Source: Campylobacter blaseri
Lineage (GTDB): Bacteria; Campylobacterota; Campylobacteria; Campylobacterales; Campylobacteraceae
Direction: 5' to 3'
NCBI RefSeq assembly: GCF_013201895.1
Contig: NZ_CP053841.1
Span: 1,178,001-1,242,000, forward strand
Length of the DNA stretch: 64,000 bases
The position numbers and the translations under genes were made by a program. Each line of letters begins with the position of its first letter. Within the stretch, counting starts at the first letter, position 1. Below are positions 26,874 to 36,637 of the stretch, one piece after another. The notes below the pieces were generated by a model. It made no database searches, was not told the origin of the DNA, and worked only from the letters and a program-made list of their open reading frames with translations.

Positions 26874-29441
26874 ATGAAGTTTATAAAAGGTTTGGTTGTA
26901 TTACTATTGCTTATGTTAGTTGCCGTATATGTAGTAGCTTTCACGAGTTTTGGAAACAATCTAGTAAAACCATATATAGAAAAAACTATAAAAGAAAAAT
27001 CAGGATATGATGTAAAATTATCGAAATTTGAGCTTAAATTTGGAAGCTTAGATGTTGATGCTGTTGTAAATGATGAGATAATGGCAAATGTAAATGGCAA
27101 ATACTCACTTTTTGCACAGAGTTTTGATTTAAACTATAAAGTAGATGTTAATAACTTAAAAAGTTTTGGGTTAAATCTTGATGAAAAGATGGATTTAAGT
27201 GGAAAAGCAAAGGGTAAAGCAAAAGATTTTAGCGTAAATGGATCTGGCAAAATGCTTGATTCAAATGTAAGATTTTTAGCGAATTTAAAAGATTTTAAAC
27301 CTTTTAATGTGGATTTGGACGCAAAAGGACTAAATGTTAAAAAAGCTCTTGCTTTAGCAAACCAACCATTATACTTAGATGGTTTAATAAATGCAGTAGC
27401 AAATGTTAAAGAAGGCACAGGAACAGCTACAATTACTTCATCAAATTTAATAGTTCAAAAAGATGGATTAAAAGATCAAAACATATCCATACCTGAAAAT
27501 ATACCTCTTGATTTAAAATCTGATATTGCATTAGAAAACAATATAGTAATAGCAGATACAAATGTAAAATCAAAACTAGCAAACATAAGCGTTAGCAATA
27601 CAACATATAATCTTAATGCAAACTCATTAACTAGTGATTTTTTAGTTGATATAGACAAACTTGCTAACTTAGAACCATTTGTTGGTCAAAAACTAAATGG
27701 AAGTTTGCAAGCAAATGGAAATGTAGAAGTTGAAAAAAATGCCTTAAAAAGCTTAAATTTAGACGCTAAAACTCTTGGTGGAAGTTTAAAAGCTACAACT
27801 GATGGCAAAAAATTAAATGCAAATATTGATAATTTTAGTTTAGGAAGTATTTTTGTCTTAACAGGTCAAAAGATTTTAGCAGATGGAAAACTAAATGGCA
27901 ATATTATATTAGATAGTTTAGACATTAAAAATTTAAATGGTAAAATAGATTTAAATATACAAGATGGTATTTTAAACGAAAAAGAACTTAAAAATTTAAC
28001 TCAATTTGATTTTCCAAAAAATATTAAATTTAGTGAAAAATCAGATATAACTATAAAAAGTTCAGTAATTGATTTTAAAAATATCTTAAACTCAGATTTA
28101 TTGAATGTATCTAAATTTGATGGTTCATATGATTTAAATAAAGCTACTTTAAGTGCTGTTTATAAAGCCTCAATTGATAACTTATCTAAATTTGCATTTT
28201 TAACTGGTCAAAAAATTGATGAAAAATTAGATGTTGATGGAGATGTTAAACTAGTAAATAACGCCCTTTCTAGCCTAAATTTAAATGCTACAACACTTGG
28301 TGGAAGTCTAAAAGCTGTAACAAATGGTAAAAGCTTAACTGCTAATTTAAATAACTTTAACTTAGGAAGCATTTTTATGTTAGCTGGTCAAAAAGTTTTA
28401 GCAAACGGAAAGATAAATGGCTCTATAGATTTAGATAGTTTTGATGTTAAAAATTTAAATGGTAAGGCAAATTTAAACATTATAGATGGTGTTTTAAACC
28501 ATATCGAACTTAGTAAACTTATGGAAAAAGATTTCCCTAAAAACATTAAATTTAATCAAAAAGCAGATGTAAATATAGTAAAATCTGTTGCAAATTTTAA
28601 AGCTTTAATCAATTCAGATTTAGCAAATTTATCTAAATTTGATGGTAGCTTTGACATAAATAAAGCTTTATTTAATGCTAATTATGAAGCTTTAATAAAA
28701 GATCTTTCAAAACTACAATTTGCAACTGGTATGAAAATGAATGGCGAAGTTTTAGCAAATGGTAACATAAAGAAAAGTGGTGAAAACTTTAGTGCTGATT
28801 TGAACTCAAATTTAATCGGCGGAAAACTTAATGCTAGTATTAAAAATGAGATTATAAGAGCTACATTTGATAAATTTCAAATAACTGAACTTTTATATCT
28901 ACTAGATTTTAATAAATTTTATAAAGGTATTGGTGATTTAGTATTTAACTACAACACAAAAAGCCAAAAAGGTGATTTTAATGTAGATATTCATGAAGGC
29001 CAACTAACACAAGGAAAACTTACAAGTGCTGTTAGTCTTGCAACCGGAAGAGATATAACAAAAGAGGTGTTTAACAACTCCTATATTAGAGGAACAATCA
29101 ATAAAAATATGATTTATTTTGACTCAAATATGAAAGCTCCAACAATGGAATTAAATGTTACAAAAGGAACTTTAGACACCATTACTTCACAAATTAATAT
29201 ACCTGTTGATATACAAGTTCAAAAAACTGATATAAGCGCTATGGTAACAGGAACCACTCAAGATCCAAAAGTAAAAGTTAGTTCAAAATATCTTGAAAAG
29301 AAATTAGAAAAACAGATAGATAAGGGATTAGATAAGCTTTTTGGCGGAAGTAAAAAAGATGGTGCTACTGAAAACGCCACAGATGATGGTAAAAAAAGTG
29401 AAAAAGATATAGTTAAAGGCCTAATAAAAGGACTATTTTAA
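26874..29441 (+). CDS. AsmA-like envelope protein with long tandem repeats
   Basis: An 855-residue protein with one N-terminal membrane anchor (FIKGLVVLLLLMLVAVYVVAF) and a long beta-strand-rich periplasmic part, as in AsmA/YhdP-type inter-membrane lipid-transfer bridges. The NNLVKPYIEKTIKEKSGYDV segment after the anchor and the C-terminal part (TMELNVTKGTLDTITSQINI; TTQDPKVKVSS) fit that family. The middle holds three related units beginning near residues 260, 432 and 605, spacing about 173 residues; the first two are very similar (TLGGSLKA...NGK, LNGKxxLNI.DG). It stands alone with its own promoter and a strong terminator. The lipid-transfer role is inferred from the family, not shown here. 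Confidence 0.72.
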   Translation: MKFIKGLVVLLLLMLVAVYVVAFTSFGNNLVKPYIEKTIKEKSGYDVKLSKFELKFGSLDVDAVVNDEIMANVNGKYSLFAQSFDLNYKVDVNNLKSFGLNLDEKMDLSGKAKGKAKDFSVNGSGKMLDSNVRFLANLKDFKPFNVDLDAKGLNVKKALALANQPLYLDGLINAVANVKEGTGTATITSSNLIVQKDGLKDQNISIPENIPLDLKSDIALENNIVIADTNVKSKLANISVSNTTYNLNANSLTSDFLVDIDKLANLEPFVGQKLNGSLQANGNVEVEKNALKSLNLDAKTLGGSLKATTDGKKLNANIDNFSLGSIFVLTGQKILADGKLNGNIILDSLDIKNLNGKIDLNIQDGILNEKELKNLTQFDFPKNIKFSEKSDITIKSSVIDFKNILNSDLLNVSKFDGSYDLNKATLSAVYKASIDNLSKFAFLTGQKIDEKLDVDGDVKLVNNALSSLNLNATTLGGSLKAVTNGKSLTANLNNFNLGSIFMLAGQKVLANGKINGSIDLDSFDVKNLNGKANLNIIDGVLNHIELSKLMEKDFPKNIKFNQKADVNIVKSVANFKALINSDLANLSKFDGSFDINKALFNANYEALIKDLSKLQFATGMKMNGEVLANGNIKKSGENFSADLNSNLIGGKLNASIKNEIIRATFDKFQITELLYLLDFNKFYKGIGDLVFNYNTKSQKGDFNVDIHEGQLTQGKLTSAVSLATGRDITKEVFNNSYIRGTINKNMIYFDSNMKAPTMELNVTKGTLDTITSQINIPVDIQVQKTDISAMVTGTTQDPKVKVSSKYLEKKLEKQIDKGLDKLFGGSKKDGATENATDDGKKSEKDIVKGLIKGLF

Positions 29442-29451
29442 CGACAAACTA

Positions 29452-29477
29452 TAAAAGCCCCTACTTTGGGGCTTTTA
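29452..29477. terminator. Bidirectional intrinsic terminator
   Basis: A perfect 10-bp stem TAAAAGCCCC (29452-29461) / GGGGCTTTTA (29468-29477) with a six-base loop and T/A runs on both sides. It lies between the convergent AsmA-like and Nudix genes. Confidence 0.85.
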
Positions 29478-29545
29478 TTCATTTAATAGATAAAATTATC
29501 TAAAATAACTCTTACATATCAAAACATAGTATCAATTTAAAAGTT

Positions 29546-30148
29546 TTAGTTTTTTGGTTTTAAATCTGGAAATTTATTAAAAAACCAATATATCGTATAT
29601 CCTAAACTTGCAGGCTTGATGATATCTTCATCTTCTAAAAACTCTTTCCATTCATTAAGCGGTAAGTAAAAAAGCTCTATATCTTCACCATCTATCCCGC
29701 CACCTTGTGTCTGCTTCATACTATCATCTATCATTGCAAAAAAAAGTGTTTGTTTTCTACCTGATAAACCAACATCGCCATAAAATGATGATATCTTTTC
29801 AACCTCATCTACTTCATATCCAGTCTCTTCTAATATCTCTTCTATTATAGTGTCTTTAGCGCTAATTCCTTTATCCATTATCCCAGAACAAAGCTCATAG
29901 GTTATTCCAGATTCTTTTTTATTTACGCCTTGTTTGTATAGTCTATACCAAATAGGTGGACGAAACTGCTTTACAAGTAGAAAAGCATTTTTATCCTTAT
30001 GAAATAAAAGCACAGACACGCTATCATATGCTTTTAGACAATCCCATACTATCTTTTTACTATCTCTTACAACTTCAAGCCTAAATGGTTTTATATATTG
30101 TGATTCATTTAGCTCTTTTATTTTAAACTCTTTTATACTAGTATCCAT
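29546..30148 (-). CDS. Nudix hydrolase, NUDT14 (UDP-sugar pyrophosphatase)-like
   Basis: A 200-residue Nudix-fold protein. The box reads GIMDKGISAKDTII then EEILEETGYEV. The two metal-binding Glu residues of EExG are kept, but the first box Glu (here Ile) and the Arg (here Glu) of the canonical GX5EX7REUXEEXGU are not. The surrounding text, TYELCSGIMD and FYGDVGLSGRKQTLFF, is closer to eukaryotic NUDT14 (UDP-glucose pyrophosphatase) than to bacterial ADP-ribose pyrophosphatases, from memory of those sequences. The likely substrate is a nucleoside-diphosphate sugar. Its start overlaps the mgtE stop by 16 bases. Confidence 0.8.
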   Translation of the reverse strand: MDTSIKEFKIKELNESQYIKPFRLEVVRDSKKIVWDCLKAYDSVSVLLFHKDKNAFLLVKQFRPPIWYRLYKQGVNKKESGITYELCSGIMDKGISAKDTIIEEILEETGYEVDEVEKISSFYGDVGLSGRKQTLFFAMIDDSMKQTQGGGIDGEDIELFYLPLNEWKEFLEDEDIIKPASLGYTIYWFFNKFPDLKPKN

Positions 30149-31542
30149 GTTGCAAGTCCTAAGAAACTAAAAAATCCTATAATATCAGTCATCATTGTTA
30201 AGATTATAGATGAACCAACAGCAGGATCAATTTTAAACTTTTTAAGTATTATAGGTATGGCAGCCCCGCAAAATCCAGCAATTGATAAATTTATAATCAT
30301 TGAAAGACCTATAACAACACCTAGCATGTGGTCTTTAAACCATAATGATGCTATTAATGCTACAGCTATGGCAAATATAGCTCCATTTATAACAGCAATA
30401 GATATCTCTCTTTTTAAAACCTTTTTGGCATCTTTATACTCAATCTCACCAAGTGCAAGCCTACGAACAGTAACCGTAAGAGCTTGAATTCCAACATTTC
30501 CACCCATTGAAGCAACTATTGGCATTAAAATAGCAAGTGCTACATACTTTTGAAGTGTCGCATCAAAAAACCCTATAATAAATGAAGCTAAAAATGCAGT
30601 TACTAAATTTATACAGAGCCAAAATGCCCTTGCCTTACCAGCTTTTGCAAAACTTATATCTTCTTCTTCAGCCTCATCGTTAAGTCCTGCTAAGTTATAA
30701 ATTTGCTCTGTTGCACTCTCTTGTATAAAATCATAAATATCATCTGATGTAATCCTACCAACCAAAACTCCCCTACTATCAACAACAGGCATAACAGACA
30801 TATCGTGTTCTTGAAACTCAGAAGCTACCTCATTTATATCATCTGTATCTAGTGCTGATCTTGGTCTAAAATCCTCATTTTTTGCACTTCTTACAACCTC
30901 TTCAAGTGTTAAGCTAAAGTTATATATGATTAAATCAGCTAACGGTATAGAGTATTTTAAAACATCCTTATCATCTACAACAAAAAGATGATAAACATAG
31001 TCTATCTCATCTGCATGTCTCAAATCTCTTAGCCTATCAACAGCCTCCATAACTGTTTCATTTGCATTTGCCTTAAAAAGCTCTATTTGCATATATGAAC
31101 CAGCTTGATTATCTTCATAACGAGAGAGTTTTAAAATATCTTTTTTATCTTCATCACTTAAATCATCAAAAATCTCTCTTGCTTTTTTTCCATCAATCTC
31201 ATCGATATTTTCTAAAAACTCAAACTGATCATCACTTTCAAGATCTTCAACAACCTCAACCAACTTATCTTTAGGCAAAAGATCTATAACATCTTTTAGT
31301 ATATAATCAGGCATCTCGATGGATGCGTTAGATAAACTTTCTATGTCTAGAGTATGAAGATATTCAAAATAGCTTTTTTCATCATGTCTTTTTATAATCT
31401 TTAGGCACTCAACTATATCAACACCACTCATCTCATCTTCTATAGTATCATTTATATGGGAATCAAGTAGAGCCTTTGCCTCTAGTAACTCTTCATTATC
31501 TTCTAACCCTTCTATTTCTTCACTAAACTCATCTTTTTTCAA
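30133..31542 (-). CDS. mgtE: MgtE magnesium channel/transporter
   Basis: A 469-residue Mg2+ channel. It has an acidic N-terminal MgtE_N superhelix (to about 145), a CBS pair (about 150-275, including FVVDDKDVLKYSIPLADLI and MSVMPVVDSRGVLVGRITSDD), a linker helix and five C-terminal transmembrane helices. These contain GNVGIQALTVTVRRLALGEI, part of the conserved pore and gate. The acidic regulatory domain senses cytosolic Mg2+. It lies between the Nudix and M23 genes on the same strand. Confidence 0.95.
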   Translation of the reverse strand: MKKDEFSEEIEGLEDNEELLEAKALLDSHINDTIEDEMSGVDIVECLKIIKRHDEKSYFEYLHTLDIESLSNASIEMPDYILKDVIDLLPKDKLVEVVEDLESDDQFEFLENIDEIDGKKAREIFDDLSDEDKKDILKLSRYEDNQAGSYMQIELFKANANETVMEAVDRLRDLRHADEIDYVYHLFVVDDKDVLKYSIPLADLIIYNFSLTLEEVVRSAKNEDFRPRSALDTDDINEVASEFQEHDMSVMPVVDSRGVLVGRITSDDIYDFIQESATEQIYNLAGLNDEAEEEDISFAKAGKARAFWLCINLVTAFLASFIIGFFDATLQKYVALAILMPIVASMGGNVGIQALTVTVRRLALGEIEYKDAKKVLKREISIAVINGAIFAIAVALIASLWFKDHMLGVVIGLSMIINLSIAGFCGAAIPIILKKFKIDPAVGSSIILTMMTDIIGFFSFLGLATWILV

Positions 31543-31553
31543 TTTTTTGCCTT

Positions 31554-32720
31554 TTATATTTTTATAAAATTATCAAATGTTACTATTTTTGGTGGATTTT
31601 GATAACCGCCCATAGCATTTTGTAATTTTTCATTTTCTACTCTTTTAAATTTTTCAAATTTAGCTTTTTCTTTTACAAACTCTCCATCTTTTTCAACATA
31701 TACAACTTTTTCAAAATCTATAGCTCTGTTGTTTTTATATAATCCTAGGTGAAGATGTGGTCCTGTACTAAGTCCTGTAGTTCCTATATAGGCTATTATC
31801 TGTCCTTGACTGACATTCCTACCAACTTTCATACCTTTAGCAAATTTACTAGTGTGAGCATATAGGCTTTTATATCCATTTATATGACTTATTTCAATAG
31901 TATTTCCATATCCGCCTTTTTTTCCAACAAAAACAACTTTGCCATCTGCAACTGCTTTTATAGGTGTTCCTTTTGGTGCAGCATAGTCAGTTCCTAGATG
32001 CGCTCTATATCTTTTTAGCACAGGATGATATCTTTTTGGACTAAATTTAGATGATACTCTAGCACCAGGTACAGGAAGTCTAAACAAAAACTTCTCAGCC
32101 ATTTTTCCTTTTTCATCGTAGTATTTTGAATCATAATAATACATATAGTAGCTTTTTTTATTTTCTTCCATCATACCTGAAATTATTCTTGGGTTTCCAT
32201 AAGGCTTACCGAGTCTATATTTTTGTGTATAATGAAGAACTAAAGCATCGCCTTTTTGAAGTTTTCTAAAATTTACAACCTTGCCAAAAACAACCATAAA
32301 AGCATTTGATAAAGCACTACTTCCTGTTGCTTTACTTATATCTAAGTATGGAGATTTTTCTATATTTATTCCAAGAGAGTGTGTTTTTTCTTCATAGATT
32401 ATTGGTGTAAATGTTAATTTAAATTTATTTTCTTTATCTTTATATATATGAATTTGAAGTTCATCACTTATAGGAACTAATATCTGATCAACCTTGCCCG
32501 TTTCATCAATTAGCATATCACAATCAGAATCGGCTATAATCTCAGTAACCAGCTCTTTCTCCTCTGCTTCCAAATTGTAATACAAAGATAAAGGAATATT
32601 TGAGCTTTCCAAAAAATCAAGCAAAGTAATCCCACTAGGCCACTTAAACTCTTGTAGGCTATAATTTTTTGCATATACACTAACACAAACTAAAAAGATA
32701 ATAAAGAATTTTTTAATCAT
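31554..32720 (-). CDS. M23 peptidoglycan endopeptidase, Csd3/Pgp3-like
   Basis: A secreted zinc peptidase that trims peptidoglycan; relatives (Csd3/HdpA in Helicobacter, Pgp3 in Campylobacter) set helical cell shape. A signal peptide (MIKKFFIIFLVCVSVYA) is followed by a Csd3-like inhibitory N-terminal domain (ITLLDFLESSNIPLSLYYNL). The LytM core has RAHLGTDYAAPKGTPIKAVA, SHINGYKSLYAH and GPHLHLGLY, so the His, Asp and HxH ligands are all present. I start at the ATG at 32720, which has AAAAGG six bases before it; the reading frame also opens at a TTG two codons earlier. Expected to be active. Confidence 0.9.
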   Translation of the reverse strand: MIKKFFIIFLVCVSVYAKNYSLQEFKWPSGITLLDFLESSNIPLSLYYNLEAEEKELVTEIIADSDCDMLIDETGKVDQILVPISDELQIHIYKDKENKFKLTFTPIIYEEKTHSLGINIEKSPYLDISKATGSSALSNAFMVVFGKVVNFRKLQKGDALVLHYTQKYRLGKPYGNPRIISGMMEENKKSYYMYYYDSKYYDEKGKMAEKFLFRLPVPGARVSSKFSPKRYHPVLKRYRAHLGTDYAAPKGTPIKAVADGKVVFVGKKGGYGNTIEISHINGYKSLYAHTSKFAKGMKVGRNVSQGQIIAYIGTTGLSTGPHLHLGLYKNNRAIDFEKVVYVEKDGEFVKEKAKFEKFKRVENEKLQNAMGGYQNPPKIVTFDNFIKI

Positions 32721-32826
32721 TAACAACCTTTTAAATAATTAGGGAATACATTCTACTATATTATTGTTTAAAATTGGTAAACTCAAATTTTAACACTCTT
32801 AGTTGTGTTAATTAACTTATTTTTAG

Positions 32827-32832
32827 TATAAT
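32827..32832 (+). promoter_or_regulatory. -10 box for the pgbA-glcD-yihY group
   Basis: TTAGTATAATTG, 30 bases before the TTG start; a strong AAGGAG lies between. Confidence 0.5.
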
Positions 32833-32862
32833 TGTGCTTAATTAACAGACCAAGGAGAAAAA

Positions 32863-33588
32863 TTGAGACATTTTATAGCTATATTTTTAGGATTAATGAC
32901 CTTTTTAAATGCATCATCTTTATTTAATTTACCAGAATATCAAACCCCTCTTATAAAAACAGAAAATGGGTATGGTGAAGTATTAGATAGTAACGACATA
33001 GTTGTTGGAAGCAGTGGTGTTGTTATGCACACTTTTGGCAATGGCGAAAGCTCAATAATAGCAAGAGCTGTAGTTACTGAAAAAAAGATGGGTATGGCAA
33101 AAGTAAGATTTGAAGTTTTTGATCTTTTATCCCAACAAGCACTTCCTGTGCCTGGTATTTTACCAAAAGTTGGAGATAGAGTTGTTTTAAATTTTTTATA
33201 TAATAGATCGCTTATAATAACACCTAATGAAGAGGTTTACAGACAAGTAGTTAACACTTTTCCAAATATAACCTTTATTCATCCTGATATCGCAGCTTCA
33301 TATCTAAATGAGATTTATAGACCAAATCCATCAAGAGATGATTTTAGAGAAATTTGCTCCCAAAATGCTGCTGGACTACTGTTTATAGCTTTAGATAATC
33401 TTGGAGTTTTTGCAGATTGCGGAAGTTTTCAAATTTTAAAAGAGTTTAAAACTGGTGAAATTGCAGAATATGTAACCCCTTTTTATAGTAGAATTACAAC
33501 TATAAAACCTGTTTTTTGGAAATGGGATACTGCTTATATGGCTGATTACAACTACCACTATAAATTTCTACTTGACATAAAGGAATAG
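32863..33588 (+). CDS. PgbA-type plasminogen-binding N-terminal domain protein
   Basis: A 241-residue secreted protein (signal peptide MRHFIAIFLGLMTFLNA). Its body (GYGEVLDSNDIVVGSSGVVM; LPKVGDRVVLNFLYNRSLII; NEIYRPNPSRDDFREICSQN) matches the PGBA_N family, named for H. pylori plasminogen-binding protein PgbA. The C-terminal Lys-rich extension that binds plasminogen in PgbA is absent: the protein stops after YHYKFLLDIKE. It may therefore do the ancestral envelope job rather than bind plasminogen. TTG start with AAGGAG; the following glcD begins two bases after its stop. Confidence 0.78.
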   Translation: MRHFIAIFLGLMTFLNASSLFNLPEYQTPLIKTENGYGEVLDSNDIVVGSSGVVMHTFGNGESSIIARAVVTEKKMGMAKVRFEVFDLLSQQALPVPGILPKVGDRVVLNFLYNRSLIITPNEEVYRQVVNTFPNITFIHPDIAASYLNEIYRPNPSRDDFREICSQNAAGLLFIALDNLGVFADCGSFQILKEFKTGEIAEYVTPFYSRITTIKPVFWKWDTAYMADYNYHYKFLLDIKE

Positions 33589-33590
33589 AT

Positions 33591-34982
33591 TTGAATAAAA
33601 ATCATATTGTTTTTTTTGAAAACCTATTAGGTGAAGAAAATGTATACTTTGATAAAGCTCATCAAATAGCTTACTCTTATGATGCGACCAAAAAAAGATA
33701 TGAGCCTGATGGGGTGCTATTTCCTAGAAACGAAGATGATGTGAGTAAAATTTTAAAATACTGCAATGACAACCATATAATAGTAGTTCCAAGAGGTGCT
33801 GGAAGTGGCTTTACTGGTGGAGCTTTGGCTGTAAATGGTGGAGTTATCATCTCATTTGAAAAACATATGAATAAAATTTTAGAAATTGATCTTGAAAATA
33901 TGGTAGCAGTTGTAGAGCCTGGCGTTATAAATATGGATTTACAAAAAGCTGTTGAAGAAAAAGGTCTCTTTTATCCACCTGATCCTGCAAGTCAAGACTA
34001 CTCAACAATTGGTGGAAATGTAAGTGAAAATGCTGGTGGAATGAGAGCTGCAAAGTATGGAATTACAAAAGATTATGTTATGGCTTTGCGTGCAGTTTTA
34101 CCAAATGGTGATATTATAAAAGCTGGTAAAAAAACTATAAAAGATGTAGCTGGCTATAATGTAGCTGGAATTTTAATAGCAAGCGAGGGAAGCTTAGCAG
34201 TTATAACAGAGATAACACTTAAACTAATAGCAAAACCAAAACTTAAAAAAACTGCAATGGGTGTTTTTAATAGCGTAAATGAAGCTATGAATGCAGTTTA
34301 TAAAACAATGGCAGCTGGTGTTACTCCTGTTGCTATGGAATTTTTAGACAATCTTTGCATTAGGGCTGTTGAGGATAAGTTTAACAAAGGCCTTCCAAAA
34401 GAGGCTGGAGCTATCTTAATTGCAGATGTTGATGGAAACTTAGAAGCTACTTTAGAAAAAGATTTAGAAGTTATAAATAGAGTATTTAAAGAAAATGGAG
34501 CAACTGATTTTATAATAGCTAAAAATGAACAAGAATCTAAAGATATGTGGTTTGCAAGAAGAAATTGTTCTCAAGCCATAACTTGTTATGGTAGCTTAAA
34601 AATAAATGAGGATATAACTGTTCCTAGATCAGAACTTCCAAAACTTCTTCAAAGAATTAAAGAAATATCAACAGTTTTTAATGTTACTACTCCTTGTTTT
34701 GGCCATACAGGAGATGGAAATGTCCACACAAATGTTATGGTAAATAAAGAAAATCAAGAAGAGGTAAAAAGAGGATATGAGGCTATAGAAGCAATTTTTA
34801 GAGCAACTATTGAACTTGGAGGAACATTAAGCGGTGAGCATGGAATCGGAATTTCAAAAGCACCATATATGAAACTTGCTTTTAGCGATGAGGAGATGAA
34901 TCTTTTTAGAAGTATTAAAAAAGCTTTTGATCCAAATAATATTTTAAATCCTTTTAAAATGGGTCTAGATGAAAATAAGTAG
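33591..34982 (+). CDS. glcD: GlcD-like FAD-linked oxidase (2-hydroxyacid dehydrogenase)
   Basis: A 463-residue cytosolic flavoprotein of the GlcD/D-lactate dehydrogenase family. FAD-binding PCMH motifs are seen: VVPRGAGSGFTGGALAVNGG near residue 65 and YSTIGGNVSENAGGMRAAKYG near 140. The C-terminal oxidase domain has FGHTGDGNVHTNVMV and the ending GTLSGEHGIGISKAPYM...LNPFKMG. In Campylobacter such proteins oxidise glycolate or D-lactate to the 2-oxoacid and feed electrons to the respiratory chain. No glcE or glcF partner is adjacent, so the exact substrate is open. Overlaps the next gene by 14 bases. Confidence 0.87.
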   Translation: MNKNHIVFFENLLGEENVYFDKAHQIAYSYDATKKRYEPDGVLFPRNEDDVSKILKYCNDNHIIVVPRGAGSGFTGGALAVNGGVIISFEKHMNKILEIDLENMVAVVEPGVINMDLQKAVEEKGLFYPPDPASQDYSTIGGNVSENAGGMRAAKYGITKDYVMALRAVLPNGDIIKAGKKTIKDVAGYNVAGILIASEGSLAVITEITLKLIAKPKLKKTAMGVFNSVNEAMNAVYKTMAAGVTPVAMEFLDNLCIRAVEDKFNKGLPKEAGAILIADVDGNLEATLEKDLEVINRVFKENGATDFIIAKNEQESKDMWFARRNCSQAITCYGSLKINEDITVPRSELPKLLQRIKEISTVFNVTTPCFGHTGDGNVHTNVMVNKENQEEVKRGYEAIEAIFRATIELGGTLSGEHGIGISKAPYMKLAFSDEEMNLFRSIKKAFDPNNILNPFKMGLDENK

Positions 34983-35787
34983 TTTATATAAAAAATCAAA
35001 AGATTTTTATAGTCAAATTCATGATAAAGAACTTATGCACAACGCAGCTGGGCTTAGTTTTTATACTATTTTATCAATTATACCTGTGCTTTTGCTATCT
35101 TTGTCTATTTTTACCCAAATGCCTAGTTTTGATGAGTATTATGGAAAGATTAAAGAGTTTATTTTTTCTAGTCTTTTGCCATCTCATCAAGATACAATCT
35201 CAAGCTATATAGAGCAATTTTTATCAAATAGTGCAAATTTAGGAATTCTAGGATTTTTTGCCATAATAGTAGCAACTATAATGTTTTTTGATAATTATAA
35301 CTATGTAGTAAACAAAATTATAGGTTCAAAGTCTCGTGGTTTTTGGCAAGATTTTAGTAAGTATTGGACGCTTATAACTCTTGCACCACTTGGTCTTGGG
35401 CTTTCGTTTTACCTAACAGGTAAAATGCAGATAATGCTTAATGAAAATGAGTTTACAAGTTGGATAAATATCTTAGCCATAGTTCCATATCTAATAATTT
35501 GGGCGATATTTTCTGTAACATATATTATATCTATAAACACTATAATAGATATAAAAAAGATGCTAATTAGCTCTTTTATAATTAGCATAATTTGGAATAT
35601 TTCAAAAATAATTTTCATAAAATATGCATTTTATAATAAAACCTATCTTAGCTTATATGGCTCTTTTAGTGTGATCTTGTTTTTCTTTTTATGGATATAT
35701 GTTAGCTGGATAATCTATCTTTATGGATTTAAGATATATCAATTTCTAACTATAAAAAAAATACCGCCAACCAAAAAAGATAATTAA
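34969..35787 (+). CDS. YihY/BrkB-family membrane protein
   Basis: A 272-residue inner-membrane protein with six hydrophobic helices. AAGLSFYTILSIIPVLLLSL near the N-terminus and the final ILFFFLWIYVSWIIYLYGFK are hallmarks of the YihY/BrkB family, once misannotated as ribonuclease BN. Function is not established. Its start lies inside the end of glcD, so the two are translationally coupled. Confidence 0.88.
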   Translation: MKISSLYKKSKDFYSQIHDKELMHNAAGLSFYTILSIIPVLLLSLSIFTQMPSFDEYYGKIKEFIFSSLLPSHQDTISSYIEQFLSNSANLGILGFFAIIVATIMFFDNYNYVVNKIIGSKSRGFWQDFSKYWTLITLAPLGLGLSFYLTGKMQIMLNENEFTSWINILAIVPYLIIWAIFSVTYIISINTIIDIKKMLISSFIISIIWNISKIIFIKYAFYNKTYLSLYGSFSVILFFFLWIYVSWIIYLYGFKIYQFLTIKKIPPTKKDN

Positions 35788-35902
35788 TCTAAATTTTATA
35801 TATCATTTGATATTATCTAAGGATTTTGTTGATAAATCCTTAGTAATACGTCTTAGCTTAATAGCCAATATATCAAATAAATAGAGCCTAAAGAGATATA
35901 AA

Positions 35903-36637
35903 ATGAAAAAAATTGAAAATTATGAAATACTTCAAAACAACAAAATTGCCAAAAATACCTTTAAAATGGTATTAAAAGGCGATACTTCACTTATTACAAA
36001 CTCAGGTCAATTTATAAATATAACAATTGAAGATAAATTTTTAAAACGCCCTATTAGCATTTGTGATTATGATAAAGATAGCCTTACTATAATCTATAAA
36101 GTTTTTGGCGAAGGCACAAAGTGGCTAAGTTTGCAAAAAAGTGGAAAAATCATAGAAGCCTTAATGCCACTTGGAAATGGTTATACATTAAAAGATACAA
36201 AAGAAGCCTTGCTTATAGGAGGTGGAGTTGGAGTTCCTCCTCTTTATAATTTAGCAAAAAAGCTGGTTCAAAAAGGTGTTAAAGTTGATATAATTTTAGG
36301 CTTTAATACAAAAGATGATGCCTTTTATATTGATGAGTTTAGAGAATTTGACAAAGATATAAAAGTCTCAACAATTGATGGAAGTATTGGAGTAAAAGGG
36401 TTTGTAACTGATTGTATGGATGAGAGACTGCAAAATTTATACTATTATACTTGCGGTCCACTTCCTATGTTAAAAGCTATTTTTAATCTAACAAAAGCAA
36501 GTGGTCAAATTTCATTTGAAGAGAGAATGGGTTGTGGTTTTGGTGCCTGTATGGGGTGTTCGCACAAAACAAAAGATGGATATAAAAGAATTTGTAAAGA
36601 GGGGCCTGTTTTGCAAAGCGAGGAAGTTTTATGGTAG
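35903..36637 (+). CDS. pyrK: Dihydroorotate dehydrogenase B electron-transfer subunit
   Basis: PyrK carries FAD and a [2Fe-2S] cluster and passes electrons from dihydroorotate (via PyrD) to NAD+. The 244-residue protein shows the flavin motif LKRPISICDYD, the nucleotide-binding LLIGGGVGVPPLYNLAKKL, and the cluster Cys set in ERMGCGFGACMGCSHKT with a further Cys in RICKEG. It heads a tight four-gene pyr operon and overlaps pyrD by seven bases. PyrK implies a class 1B enzyme, whereas C. jejuni and H. pylori are known for quinone-linked class 2. Confidence 0.93.
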   Translation: MKKIENYEILQNNKIAKNTFKMVLKGDTSLITNSGQFINITIEDKFLKRPISICDYDKDSLTIIYKVFGEGTKWLSLQKSGKIIEALMPLGNGYTLKDTKEALLIGGGVGVPPLYNLAKKLVQKGVKVDIILGFNTKDDAFYIDEFREFDKDIKVSTIDGSIGVKGFVTDCMDERLQNLYYYTCGPLPMLKAIFNLTKASGQISFEERMGCGFGACMGCSHKTKDGYKRICKEGPVLQSEEVLW

